NCBI RefSeq assembly: GCF_026340305.1
Contig: NZ_JAPEPI010000001.1
Span: forward strand, 3,658,001-3,722,000
Length of the DNA stretch: 64,000 nt
Direction of reading: 5' to 3'
Source of the DNA: Streptomyces sp. NBC_01381
GTDB taxonomy: Bacteria; Actinomycetota; Actinomycetes; Streptomycetales; Streptomycetaceae
Positions within the stretch are counted from its first letter, which is position 1, and every line of letters begins with the position of its first letter. Positions 53,280 through 61,821 of the stretch are shown here, piece after piece. The notes under the pieces are model-generated. The model was not told where the DNA came from. It ran no database searches and saw nothing but the letters and a program-made list of their open reading frames with translations. Position numbers and translations under genes: made by a program.

Positions 53280-53578
53280 GCCCCGCTCCGCGGCGGATCT
53301 TTCCCGCCCACCCACCCGATTGCCCGGCAGCGGCCCCAGCCCGCCGACGCGCCGTCGTCGGCCGCGCCGCCGTACCGCCGCTTCGCGGCGAGTTTCCCGC
53401 CCACCCGCCCGATACCCGGCACTTGCCCGCCCACCCATCGGTAGGTCTTCGAGCCCGGCCGCAGGTATTTCAGCCCGTCCGGCGTTTGAGGACGAACTCG
53501 CCGGAGGCGGTGATCTGCGGCCACCTCGCGGCCGGCGGAGCCGGAAGTGATTCGGGTAGGGGCGGGGTTGGGGAAAAG
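53280..53578. repeat. composite intergenic repeat, copy C
   Basis: No gene is seen. It starts CGCTCCGCGGCGGATCTTTC then CCGCCCACCCACCCGATTGC, carries a full module like copy B with the CCGCCGCTTCGCGGCG hairpin, a second core at 53396, then GGTAGGTCTTCGAGCCCGGC, CAGCCCGTCCGGCGTTTGAG and GGTAGGGGCGGGGTTGGGGA. Its reverse complement matches copy A at 13.8-14.0 kb over about 240 bases with only scattered differences. It separates the convergent cytochrome and gntP genes. Confidence 0.88.
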
Positions 53579-53597
53579 AACCCCGCCCTGACCCCGG

Positions 53598-55004
53598 CTA
53601 AAGCACCAGCGAAAGCAGCAGCACGAACCCACCCGCGACCACGGAGATGATCGTCTCCATGACCGACCAGGTCTTGATCGTCTGCCCCACGTCAAGCCCG
53701 AAGTACTCCTTCACCAGCCAGAACCCCGCATCGTTCACATGCGAGAAGAACAGCGACCCCGCACCGATCGCCAGCACCAGCAACGCCGTGTGCGAGTCGG
53801 ACATGTCCGCCGCCAGCGGAGCCACAAGCCCCGCCGCGGAGATCGTGGCCACCGTCGCCGACCCCGTGGCGAGCCGGATCACCACAGCGATCAGCCACGC
53901 CAGCAACAGCGCCGGAATCGACCAGTCCTTGGAGATGTCAAGGACCATCTGACCGACACCCGAGTCGATCAGCGTCTGCTTGAAGCCACCACCCGCACCG
54001 ACGATCATCAGCACACCGGCGATCGGCGCGAGCGACTTCTCGACTGTCGTCGAGAGACGGTCCTTGGTGAAGCCGGCCGCCCGGCCCAGCGTGAACATGC
54101 CCACGATGACCGCGGTGAGCAGCGCGATCAGCGGCGACCCGATGACGTCGAAGACGCGCTGCACGGTGTGCTCGGGGTTGTCGACGATGATGTCGACCAG
54201 CGCCTTGGCCAGCATCATGACCACCGGAAGAAGGATGGTCGCGACGGAGGCGCCGAAGCTGGGGCGCTTGTCCAGGTTGTCCGAGGTGCGCTCGGGGATC
54301 ATGCGGTCGGGCACCGGGACGTCGACCCAGCGGGCGGCGTACTTCGAGAAGACCGGACCCGCGATGATCACCGTCGGGATGGCGACCAGAACGCCGAGCG
54401 CCAGCGTGATCCCCAGGTTCGCGCCCACCGCGTCGATCGCGACGAGCGGACCGGGGTGCGGTGGAATGAGGCCGTGCATCACGGACAGGCCGGCGAGGGC
54501 CGGGATGCCGATCCGCATCAGGGAGTAGTTGCCGCGCTTGGCGACCATCAGGACGACCGGGATCAGCAGCACGATGCCGACCTCGAAGAAGAGCGGAAGG
54601 CCGATCACCGAGGCGATGAGGACCATCGCCCAGGGCATCGAGCGCCCGCCGGAACGCCCCGCCTTGGCCAGGATCGTGTCGACGATCTGGTCCGCGCCGC
54701 CGGAGTCCGCGAGCAGCTTGCCGAGGATCGCGCCGAGGGCGATCAGGACACCCACGCCCGCGACCGTGGTACCGAGCCCCGTCGTGAAGCTGACGATCGC
54801 CTTGTCGAGCGGAGCACCCGCGAAGGCGCCGAGGGCGAGCGACCCGATGGTCAGGGCCAGGAACGCGTGCAGCTTGAACTTCGTGATGAGCAGGACGATG
54901 ACGGCGATGCCCGCGAGGACGGCGATTCCCAGCTGGGCATGGCCAGCGGAGGTGATCGGCTCGAGGGGGTCCGCTGCCAGCATCTCAACGCTGAGACCGG
55001 TCAC
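53598..55004 (-). CDS. gntP: gluconate:H+ symporter (GntP family)
   Basis: A 468-residue polytopic protein, GTG start with AAGGAAG upstream. Marks: VVAIRLATGSATVATISAAG-type segment (here AVVIRLATGSATVATISAAG), GLIPPHPGPLVAIDAVGANL, SGGADQIVDTILAKAGRSGG and VNDAGFWLVKEYFGLDVGQT. It imports gluconate or related sugar acids with protons. Located directly downstream of gntK (89 bases), with a divergent GntR regulator, forming a gluconate-use locus. Confidence 0.94.
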   Translation of the reverse strand: MTGLSVEMLAADPLEPITSAGHAQLGIAVLAGIAVIVLLITKFKLHAFLALTIGSLALGAFAGAPLDKAIVSFTTGLGTTVAGVGVLIALGAILGKLLADSGGADQIVDTILAKAGRSGGRSMPWAMVLIASVIGLPLFFEVGIVLLIPVVLMVAKRGNYSLMRIGIPALAGLSVMHGLIPPHPGPLVAIDAVGANLGITLALGVLVAIPTVIIAGPVFSKYAARWVDVPVPDRMIPERTSDNLDKRPSFGASVATILLPVVMMLAKALVDIIVDNPEHTVQRVFDVIGSPLIALLTAVIVGMFTLGRAAGFTKDRLSTTVEKSLAPIAGVLMIVGAGGGFKQTLIDSGVGQMVLDISKDWSIPALLLAWLIAVVIRLATGSATVATISAAGLVAPLAADMSDSHTALLVLAIGAGSLFFSHVNDAGFWLVKEYFGLDVGQTIKTWSVMETIISVVAGGFVLLLSLVL

Positions 55005-55093
55005 GGTGTCTTCCTTGTACGTCAGGGGGAGGGGACGGGGGTGCGGGGGGTGTGAGGGGGGTTTCCGCCGGCGGAGCCACCCGCCGGGCGGGT

Positions 55094-55603
55094 CTACTTG
55101 TCGAGGGCGAGCAGGGCCTCGTACGCCCGCTCGCTGATCTCTTGGGGAGTGCCGGTGACATCGACGGCGACGCCCGCCTCGTCCGCGCCGAGCGGCTGGA
55201 GCGTGGCGAACTGCGAGTCGAGGAGGGCCGTCGGCATGAAGTGGCCCTGCCGGTGGGACATCCGGTCCTCGATGAGATCGCGGGTGCCGGTGAGGTGGAC
55301 GAAGACGAGGCCGGGGGCCTCGGCCCGCAGCCGGTCGCGATAGCTCCGCTTGAGCGCCGAGCTGCTGACCACACCGCCGCGTCCGGCGCGGCCGTGCGCC
55401 CAGGCGCCGATGGCGTCGAGCCAGGGCCAGCGGTCGTCGTCGGTCAGCGGGGTCCCGGCCGACATCTTGGCGATGTTCGCCGGGGGGTGGAAGTCGTCGC
55501 CTTCGGCGTAGGGAACGCCGAGCCGATCTGCGAGCAGGGGGCCGATCGTGGTCTTGCCGGTTCCTGCCACGCCCATCACTACGACGACGTGTGGGGTGCT
55601 CAT
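55094..55603 (-). CDS. gntK: gluconokinase
   Basis: A 169-residue GntK-type kinase. The P-loop is VVVMGVAGTGKTTIGPLLAD, the substrate segment PYAEGDDFHPPANIAKMSAG and TPLTDDDRWPWLDAIGAWAH, then SSALKRSYRDRLRAEAPGLV and SHRQGHFMPTALLDSQFATL. It phosphorylates gluconate to 6-phosphogluconate with ATP. First gene of the gntK-gntP operon. Confidence 0.96.
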   Translation of the reverse strand: MSTPHVVVVMGVAGTGKTTIGPLLADRLGVPYAEGDDFHPPANIAKMSAGTPLTDDDRWPWLDAIGAWAHGRAGRGGVVSSSALKRSYRDRLRAEAPGLVFVHLTGTRDLIEDRMSHRQGHFMPTALLDSQFATLQPLGADEAGVAVDVTGTPQEISERAYEALLALDK

Positions 55604-55746
55604 CGCTGTCCTGCCTCGCTGTCCTCATCGACATCTTCGACGTCATCGACATCGGTCGTGCACGGACCGCCGGTCGGGGGAGAGCCGACGGTCCGTTCAC
55701 GTCACTGAAACCCATTAGGTCTGACGAATTCAAGAGTCTGTGACGC

Positions 55747-55761
55747 AAAAGTCTGACTTTT
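55747..55761. promoter_or_regulatory. GntR operator AAAAGT-CTG-ACTTTT
   Basis: A perfect 6+3+6 palindrome 33 bases upstream of the ATG used for gntR. GTCTGAC occurs again at 55717-55723 (TAGGTCTGACG), giving a half-site nearer to gntK. Located in the divergent region between gntK and gntR. Confidence 0.6.
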
Positions 55762-55793
55762 TGTTCCCGAGGGTCCCCACATACCCTGACGTC

Positions 55794-56495
55794 ATGACCG
55801 AACCTGCCCGTGGGCTGCACGCTCGTGTACTGGAAAGCCTCGGGCCCGCCATCACCGGCGGTGAGTACCCGCCGGGCAGTGTGTTGCGCACGGATGAACT
55901 GGCGCAGCGCTTCGAGGTGTCACGTTCCGTCATCAGGGAAGCCGTGCGGGTGCTCGAATCCATGCACCTCGTCGAGTCCCGCCGCCGGGTGGGCGTGACC
56001 GTACGGCCCACCGAGGAGTGGAACGTCTACGACCCGCAGGTCATCCGGTGGCGGCTCGCGGGCGCCGACCGGCCGCGCCAGCTGCGCTCCCTCACGGTCC
56101 TGCGCTCGGCGGTCGAACCGGTCGCCGCGGGGCTCGCCGCCGAGCACGCCACGCCCGAGCAGTGCGCCGCCCTCACGGAGTGTGCGCTCGGCATGGTCGC
56201 CACCTCGCGGGGTCAGCAGCTGGAGGGCTACCTCTTCCACGACATCAACTTCCACCGCATTGTTCTGAACGCGTCGGGCAACGAGATGTTCGCCCGGCTC
56301 GGCGATGTCGTCGCCGAGGTCCTCGCGGGCCGTACGCATCACCAGGTGATGTTCGAGGACCCGGATCCGGCTGCCGTCACGTTGCACGTGCGGGTCGCCG
56401 AGGCGGTGCGGGAGGGGGACGCGGCCCGTGCGGAGGCGCTGACGCGGGAGATCGCGGTGGGTGCGCTGCACGAGCTGGACATTCTTGCCCCGTAG
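55794..56495 (+). CDS. gntR: GntR-family (FCD-domain) regulator of gluconate genes
   Basis: A 233-residue protein. ATG 55794 (MTEPARGLHARVLESLGPAI) is preferred over GTG 55740, which would place the operator inside the gene. HTH: LRTDELAQRFEVSRSVIREAVRVLESMHLV. The FCD domain follows, with metal-binding-type residues in EGYLFHDINFHRIVLNASGN and GRTHHQVMFEDPDPAAVTLH. It is divergent from gntK. Sugar-acid-responsive FadR-like repressors of this type control gluconate loci. Confidence 0.9.
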   Translation: MTEPARGLHARVLESLGPAITGGEYPPGSVLRTDELAQRFEVSRSVIREAVRVLESMHLVESRRRVGVTVRPTEEWNVYDPQVIRWRLAGADRPRQLRSLTVLRSAVEPVAAGLAAEHATPEQCAALTECALGMVATSRGQQLEGYLFHDINFHRIVLNASGNEMFARLGDVVAEVLAGRTHHQVMFEDPDPAAVTLHVRVAEAVREGDAARAEALTREIAVGALHELDILAP

Positions 56496-56539
56496 CGGCT
56501 CTTCCCCTGCGGGCGGGTCGTCTGTATCTGCGGGTGCGT

Positions 56540-56590
56540 GGTGGCTGGTCGCGCAGTTCCCCGCGCCCCTGAAGGGGCGCCCCCTCCGCG
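56540..56590. repeat. GCGCAGTTCCCCGCGCCCCT intergenic repeat with hairpin
   Basis: GTGGCTGGTCGCGCAGTTCC is followed by CCGCGCCCCTGAAGGGGCGC. The hairpin arms are GCGCCCCT (56563-56570) and AGGGGCGC (56573-56580). The reverse complement of the same unit occurs at 39186-39225 beside the palindromic terminator. Probably a terminator-linked element for gntR. Confidence 0.75.
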
Positions 56591-56612
56591 CCATTTCCGG
56601 CCGTCGGGGACA

Positions 56613-57023
56613 ATGAGCCGCATGTCCCGACGCCCCACCCGCCCCAAGACCTGCCCCTGCGGGCACCCCGAGCCGTACGAGTCGTGCTGCGGACGGCTGC
56701 ACCGGGGCGAGGCGAAGGCCGCCGTGCCCGAGGAGCTGATGCGCTCCCGCTACAGCGCCTTCGTGAAGCGGGACGAGGCGTACCTCCTGCGTACCTGGCA
56801 CCCGAGGACCCGGCCGCCCCGCGTCGAGTTCGATCCGGGCATGCGCTGGGTGGGCCTGGAGATCCTGGCGACCGCCGAAGGCACGGCGTTCCACAGCACG
56901 GGCACGGTCGAGTTCCGGGCCCGGTACACCGACGGGGGTCGCCAGGACGCGCTGCACGAGCGCAGCAGGTTCGAGCGGGTCCACGGGGCCTGGGTGTACG
57001 TCGACGGCGACTTCATCGAGTAG
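56613..57023 (+). CDS. YchJ-family protein with SEC-C motif
   Basis: A 136-residue protein. The SEC-C zinc motif CPCGHPEPYESCCGRLHRGE opens the protein and is followed by SRYSAFVKRDEAYLLRTWHP and the NTF2-like body GLEILATAEGTAFHSTGTVE. YchJ/UPF0225 proteins have no settled function. Translation may start at 56613 or 56622. Confidence 0.9.
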   Translation: MSRMSRRPTRPKTCPCGHPEPYESCCGRLHRGEAKAAVPEELMRSRYSAFVKRDEAYLLRTWHPRTRPPRVEFDPGMRWVGLEILATAEGTAFHSTGTVEFRARYTDGGRQDALHERSRFERVHGAWVYVDGDFIE

Positions 57024-57261
57024 CGGGGGGCGCGCGGCGACCCGTACGGGACCGGCCATCAGCGCCCTCTCGCTCTTGGGGCTGCTGGGAGTGGAGGCCC
57101 CAGAGGGACTCGCGGACGATCACACGCGCCACGCCACAGGCCCGCCACGGCCCGCCGACGGGCCCAAATACCGCCGCCCGCCTGCCTGTTCGAGCTGCGA
57201 CGCAGGCCCCACACATAGGCGAGATCCCGCGCTGCGGCCGTCCGGTGCCGCCACTAGCGTC

Positions 57262-57442
57262 CTAGGCCCTGTCGTCGGACTCCCGCCTGCCCCGCGACGC
57301 CTGGCACGTACTCTCGCCGCACCAGGCGAAAGCCCGAGTACGCCCAGTACGAGGGCTTCCGCCCGGCACGCCGATAGCACGCACCAGACGCCGTGAGGCC
57401 CGCCCTTCAGGCGGACGGCGGGAGTCCGACGACAGGGCCTAG
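57262..57442. mobile_element. MITE-like element with perfect 26-bp terminal inverted repeats
   Basis: The left end 57262-57287 (CTAGGCCCTGTCGTCGGACT then CCCGCC) and right end 57417-57442 are exact reverse complements. CTAG at both outer edges may be a palindromic target duplication, leaving 22-bp arms and a 173-base body. The inside has an imperfect hairpin (GGCGAAAGCCC / GGGCTTCCGCC). No coding capacity. The end GGCCCTGTCGTC resembles ends of IS5/IS4-group insertion sequences of Streptomyces, so a full-length relative could mobilise it. It lies 39 bases upstream of the peroxidase gene start. Confidence 0.85.
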
Positions 57443-57480
57443 CCCCCGTCCCGTACGCCTGCGTGCGAAGGAAGCGCCTG

Positions 57481-60366
57481 ATGGCCGACACCGGACAGTA
57501 CGAGCAGAGTTACGAGCGTTACGTGGGCGGCAGCCCCGAGGCGGAGCGGCGGCTTTTCGAGCGCCTGGCACACGAACTGATGAAGGTTCAGGTCAAGAAC
57601 CGGCGGGCGGGCGGCGCCGGTTCGCTCGCCCGCACCCAGCACGCGAAGTCCGCACTCGGCGTGGAGAACGCCCGCCTCTCCTTCCGCGACGATCTGCCCG
57701 ATGCGCTGCGCACCGGGTTCGCCCGGCCCGGCGCCGAGTACCCGGCGACCGTGCGGCTCTCCAACGCGAGCGGCATCCGGCAGGGCGACGGGGTGGCCGA
57801 TCTGCGCGGCGTCGCCGTGCGGGTGACGGTGTCGGCCGAGGAGAGCCACGACCTGCTCGCCACCAACTACCCGGTGTCGCACGCCCGTGACGCCCGCGAG
57901 TTCGTCGCCTTCGCCAAGGCCATGGCGGGCGCGACGAGCCCGCTGAAGAAGGCCCTGGGCCTGTTCGTGAAGCTTCCGCTCGCCGTCGGTCTCTCCGCCG
58001 CGACGCGGATGCGCCGCAACATCCAGGCCGCCACCCGCCACAAGGTCGACAGCCTTGCCAGGGAGACCTATTGGAGCCGCGGCGCGATCCTGTGGGGTGA
58101 CGCGGGCCCGGTCCGCTATCTGCTGCGCCCCGTCGTGGGCAGCGCCCCCGAGCCCAGGCCCGAGCGCCGCGACCCCCGCTTCCTGCACCGCGAACTCGCC
58201 CACCGCCTCGTCACGTCGGACGTCGCCTTCGAACTGTGCGTACAGCGCTACGTCGACGAGCGGCGCACGCCCGTCGAGGACGGCTCCGTGGACTGGAAGG
58301 ACGCCATCACCCCCGCGGTGCCCATCGGGCGCCTCACCGTGCCACGCCAGGACATCAGCACCGCCGAGGCGCAGGCCGCGGCCGGGCGCGTCGAAGAGCT
58401 CGCCTTCAACCCCTGGTACACCACCGACGAGTTCCGCCCCCTGGGCAACCTCAACCGCGCCCGCAAGGCCGCGTACGAAGCAAGCGCCGCCCACCGCCAG
58501 GGGCTGCGCTTCACCACCCAGGAGCCGCTGCGCAACAAGGTGCTCGGCATCCCGGTCGGCGGCTTCTTCCGCGCGCTCAACCGCTATGTCCCCTGGCACC
58601 GGCTGCCGTTGGAGCCGAGCCTGCTGAACCTGGTCTTCCTGCGCAAGGTGCTCAGGCGCCTCAACCTCATCGACACCGACGTGCACGAGGCGCCCCCGAA
58701 GGCCGTTCCCGTGCCCGCGCCCGTAGACGAGCGGCTGCGCACGGCCCGGTCCTACGACGGCACGTACAACGATCTCTCCGCGCCGTCCATGGGAGCCGTC
58801 GGCGCGGCCTTCGGACGCAACCTGAAGCCGGACTACCGGCCCGACCTCTTCGACACCCCGAACCCGGTCACCGTCAGCCGCGAACTCCTGCAGCGCGACA
58901 CCTTCGTACCGGCGACCACGCTCAACATCCTGGCCGCCGCCTGGATCCAGTTCCAGGTCCACGACTGGGTCAACCACCGCCGCTACCCGGCCGGCGGCAA
59001 GACCGTCGAAGTCCCGCTGCCGCCCGGCAGCACCTGGCACAACACCCCCGGCGGACCCCCCGAGAACGTGATGCGCTTCGCCGAGAACGAAGGCAGCCCC
59101 CTACCTGGCCTACCCGGCGACCGTCCCCCGGTCCTCTTCGCCAACACCGCATCGCACTGGTGGGACGGCTCCGAGGTGTACGGCGCCGACGAGCGCACCG
59201 CCAGGTTCCTGCGCGCCCCGGACGGCGGCGCCGACCTGCGCCTGGAGGACGGGCATCTGCCCATCGGCCAGAACGGCGTCCCGCTCACCGGCTTCAACGA
59301 CAGTTGGTGGCTCGGCCTCAGCGCGATGCACACCCTCTTCGCCCGCGAGCACAACGCGGTCTGCGCGGCGCTGCGCAGCGAGTACCCGGCGATGAGCGAG
59401 GACAGCGTCTACCACACGGCACGCCTGGTCGTCTCCGCCCTCATCGCCAAGATCCACACGGTGGAGTGGACCCCGGCGATCCTCGCCACCAAGGCCATCG
59501 ACCTCGGCCTGCACACCAACTGGGAGGGCCCGCCCGACAATTGGCTCAACAAGCTGGGCCTGTGGCTCCTGGAGTCCCACTCGCTGACCGGCATCCCCAA
59601 GACCCTGCCGGACCACCACGCGGCGCCGTACTCCCTCACCGAGGACTTCGTCACCGTCTACCGGATGCATCCGCTGATCCCCGACGACTACGTGATGCGC
59701 GAGCACCACTTCGGGCAGCGCCTGGAGAGCCTCGGCTTCAACGACATCCAGGGCGCCGCCGCCGAGGCCGCCATCCGCAAGACGGGCCTGGCCGACACCC
59801 TCTACTCCTTCGGCATCGCCCACCCCGGCGCGATCACCCTGAACAACTTCCCGCGCGCGCTGCAGCGCTTCGAGCGCGACGGGGAGATCATCGACCTGTC
59901 CGTCGTCGACCTCGTGCGCACCCGCAGGCGGGGCGTGCCGCGCTACAACGACTTCCGCGCGGGCCTGCACAAGCCGCGGATCAGCCGCTTCGAGGACCTG
60001 ACCCAGGACCCCGAGACCCTCGCGCGCCTCAAGGACGTCTACGACTCGGTCGACGAGATCGACACTGTGGTCGGCCTGTTCGCCGAGAACCCGCCGACCG
60101 GCTTCGGCTTCAGCGACACCGCCTTCCGCATCTTCATCCTGATGGCCACGCGCCGCCTGCAGAGCGACCGCTTCCTGACCGTCGACTACCGCCCCGAGAT
60201 CTACACGCCGCTCGGCATGGACTGGGTCGAGAAGGGCGGCATGAAATCCGTCATCCTGCGGCACGCCCCGGACCTCGCGGGGCTGCTGCCGCGCGACGCG
60301 AGCGCGTTCGCGCCGTGGCGGCAGGTGCAGCCGATGCGGGACGGCGGCAGCGATGCCGCGGGATGA
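57481..60366 (+). CDS. catalase-like domain fused to alpha-dioxygenase/cyclooxygenase-type heme peroxidase
   Basis: A 961-residue protein. Residues about 30-340 resemble a catalase fold: RTQHAKSALG with the distal-type His54, then VRLSNASG, DGVADLRGVAVRV and LLATNYPVSHARDAREFV, closing FNPWYTTDEFRPLGNLNRAR. Residues about 420-955 are an animal-heme-peroxidase domain. Distal histidine is in FQVHDWVNH (about 494), then LFAREHNAVC, and the VYRMHPLIPD motif (Tyr727-x-x-His730) equals the catalytic Tyr and proximal His of cyclooxygenases and alpha-dioxygenases. GVPRYNDFR is also typical of that group. It should oxygenate fatty acids; the catalase-like part may convert the hydroperoxide. No signal peptide. 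ATG 57481. Confidence 0.85.
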   Translation: MADTGQYEQSYERYVGGSPEAERRLFERLAHELMKVQVKNRRAGGAGSLARTQHAKSALGVENARLSFRDDLPDALRTGFARPGAEYPATVRLSNASGIRQGDGVADLRGVAVRVTVSAEESHDLLATNYPVSHARDAREFVAFAKAMAGATSPLKKALGLFVKLPLAVGLSAATRMRRNIQAATRHKVDSLARETYWSRGAILWGDAGPVRYLLRPVVGSAPEPRPERRDPRFLHRELAHRLVTSDVAFELCVQRYVDERRTPVEDGSVDWKDAITPAVPIGRLTVPRQDISTAEAQAAAGRVEELAFNPWYTTDEFRPLGNLNRARKAAYEASAAHRQGLRFTTQEPLRNKVLGIPVGGFFRALNRYVPWHRLPLEPSLLNLVFLRKVLRRLNLIDTDVHEAPPKAVPVPAPVDERLRTARSYDGTYNDLSAPSMGAVGAAFGRNLKPDYRPDLFDTPNPVTVSRELLQRDTFVPATTLNILAAAWIQFQVHDWVNHRRYPAGGKTVEVPLPPGSTWHNTPGGPPENVMRFAENEGSPLPGLPGDRPPVLFANTASHWWDGSEVYGADERTARFLRAPDGGADLRLEDGHLPIGQNGVPLTGFNDSWWLGLSAMHTLFAREHNAVCAALRSEYPAMSEDSVYHTARLVVSALIAKIHTVEWTPAILATKAIDLGLHTNWEGPPDNWLNKLGLWLLESHSLTGIPKTLPDHHAAPYSLTEDFVTVYRMHPLIPDDYVMREHHFGQRLESLGFNDIQGAAAEAAIRKTGLADTLYSFGIAHPGAITLNNFPRALQRFERDGEIIDLSVVDLVRTRRRGVPRYNDFRAGLHKPRISRFEDLTQDPETLARLKDVYDSVDEIDTVVGLFAENPPTGFGFSDTAFRIFILMATRRLQSDRFLTVDYRPEIYTPLGMDWVEKGGMKSVILRHAPDLAGLLPRDASAFAPWRQVQPMRDGGSDAAG

Positions 60367-61750
60367 CGGCGGGGACGGGCCCCGGGCGGACGGGCACCAC
60401 CCGGGGCTCGACGACCTCTTCGTACGCCCCCTCCTGGAGACGGTCTGGCGCCGCCGCACCCACCGGGTGAGCCGCGGCGCCAACGTCCCCGCGGGGTCGA
60501 TGAGTCACGTGTCCGAGCAGGCCCCGCAGCCGCTCACCGAACTGGAGGAGGCGGTCCTGATCGCCCTGACCGGCTGCACCGGTCTGACGATGCCGGACCG
60601 CCCCTTCGACGACCCCCGCAACGGCAAACCGATCATGGCGAAGCCGAACCTGACGATGGCGGGGCGCACGGCAGGCAGCCCCGACAACGCGCAGGGCACG
60701 CACTTCTTCCTGATCAACGACACGGGGACGTACTACCTGCGCAAGCTGGACCCGGCGCCCGGGGAACCCTTCGACGCGCTGACCCTGACCGACCGCGCAC
60801 GGCAGTCCAAGGTCCAGGTCCTCGACCACCGTCTCGACGTCGCCGAGGGCCTGCGGGACTTCCCCGCCTACCTGGACTCGAACCGCTTCCTGTCCAACCT
60901 TCCCGGTACGACGCTGCTGTTCCCGGTGGTGGACCTCTCCCACCAGTACATCAACGCCCTGATGTACCTGCTCACGCAGCCGGACGGCGCCCGCCCCACC
61001 CTGGTCGACGACCGCAACTTCTACCGCCCGGCGGGCGTGAAGAAGTGGATCCGCAACGGCTTCCTGAACGAGAAGCTGAAACTGCCCCTGGGTGCGCTCG
61101 GCCCCCTGCGCACCCAGATCGAGGCGGACCTGCTCCTCCAGAACCTCATGCTGGTGGCCGACGCGATGGGCCTCGGCGCCTGGATCCACGCCTCCATCAA
61201 CCCCCAAATAGCCCTGGGCGACCCGAAGTTCAGCCGCGCCTACGGCAAGATGCTGGGCTTCACCTTCGTCACCCCGCGCTGGCGCATCGCCGACCTGTGG
61301 CGCTGGCACATCCCTCTTCCCAAGTACGCCAACGTCCGCTCGCACCCGGTGGGCCTCAAGGCACCGAATGGCGAGCAGCTGATCTCCGCCATGTGCCCGC
61401 CCGCGTTCGCGTCGATGTCCGACGCGGTGGATGCCGTCATCCGCGAGAAGTTCGGCCCCGGCGGCGTCTACGGCGACAAGGACGTCTTCTCCCGCATCTA
61501 CCGCGAGGACTACGGCCGGCGCTACCTGGCGGAGGCGAGCGAGTACGAGGACCGGGTCGTCGAATGCGCCCGCGACATCTGCGCGTACATCCTGCGCACC
61601 CACCGCCGCTTCCCCGCGCACACGGACGCGATCCACGTCCCCGGCGTCTGGCTGCAGGCGCACCACGTGGAGCGGCCCTACTACGAGAAGTACTTCACGA
61701 ACGGCCTGACGGACGCGCATCGCCGGCACGGGGAGCTGTGGGACGACTAG
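60353..61750 (+). CDS. divergent nitroreductase-like protein
   Basis: A 465-residue protein overlapping the peroxidase-fusion gene by 14 bases. An arginine-rich ETVWRRRTHRVSRGANVPAG near the N-terminus equals the RRS-type FMN-phosphate contact of nitroreductases. LLLQNLMLVADAMGLGAWIH at about residue 270 is the classic nitroreductase helix. It is twice the usual nitroreductase length, with a long insertion containing GTHFFLINDTGTYYLRKLDP and a C-terminal extension (REKFGPGGVYGDKDVFSRIY). Likely FMN-binding reductase acting on the product of the upstream enzyme; this is inference from coupling. Confidence 0.65.
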   Translation: MPRDDGGDGPRADGHHPGLDDLFVRPLLETVWRRRTHRVSRGANVPAGSMSHVSEQAPQPLTELEEAVLIALTGCTGLTMPDRPFDDPRNGKPIMAKPNLTMAGRTAGSPDNAQGTHFFLINDTGTYYLRKLDPAPGEPFDALTLTDRARQSKVQVLDHRLDVAEGLRDFPAYLDSNRFLSNLPGTTLLFPVVDLSHQYINALMYLLTQPDGARPTLVDDRNFYRPAGVKKWIRNGFLNEKLKLPLGALGPLRTQIEADLLLQNLMLVADAMGLGAWIHASINPQIALGDPKFSRAYGKMLGFTFVTPRWRIADLWRWHIPLPKYANVRSHPVGLKAPNGEQLISAMCPPAFASMSDAVDAVIREKFGPGGVYGDKDVFSRIYREDYGRRYLAEASEYEDRVVECARDICAYILRTHRRFPAHTDAIHVPGVWLQAHHVERPYYEKYFTNGLTDAHRRHGELWDD

Positions 61751-61821
61751 CCCTCATACCGTCCAACTCACCCTCCCTTGGCCGAAGATCACCCACGGCC
61801 CTCGGTCAGTAACCCACAGGG

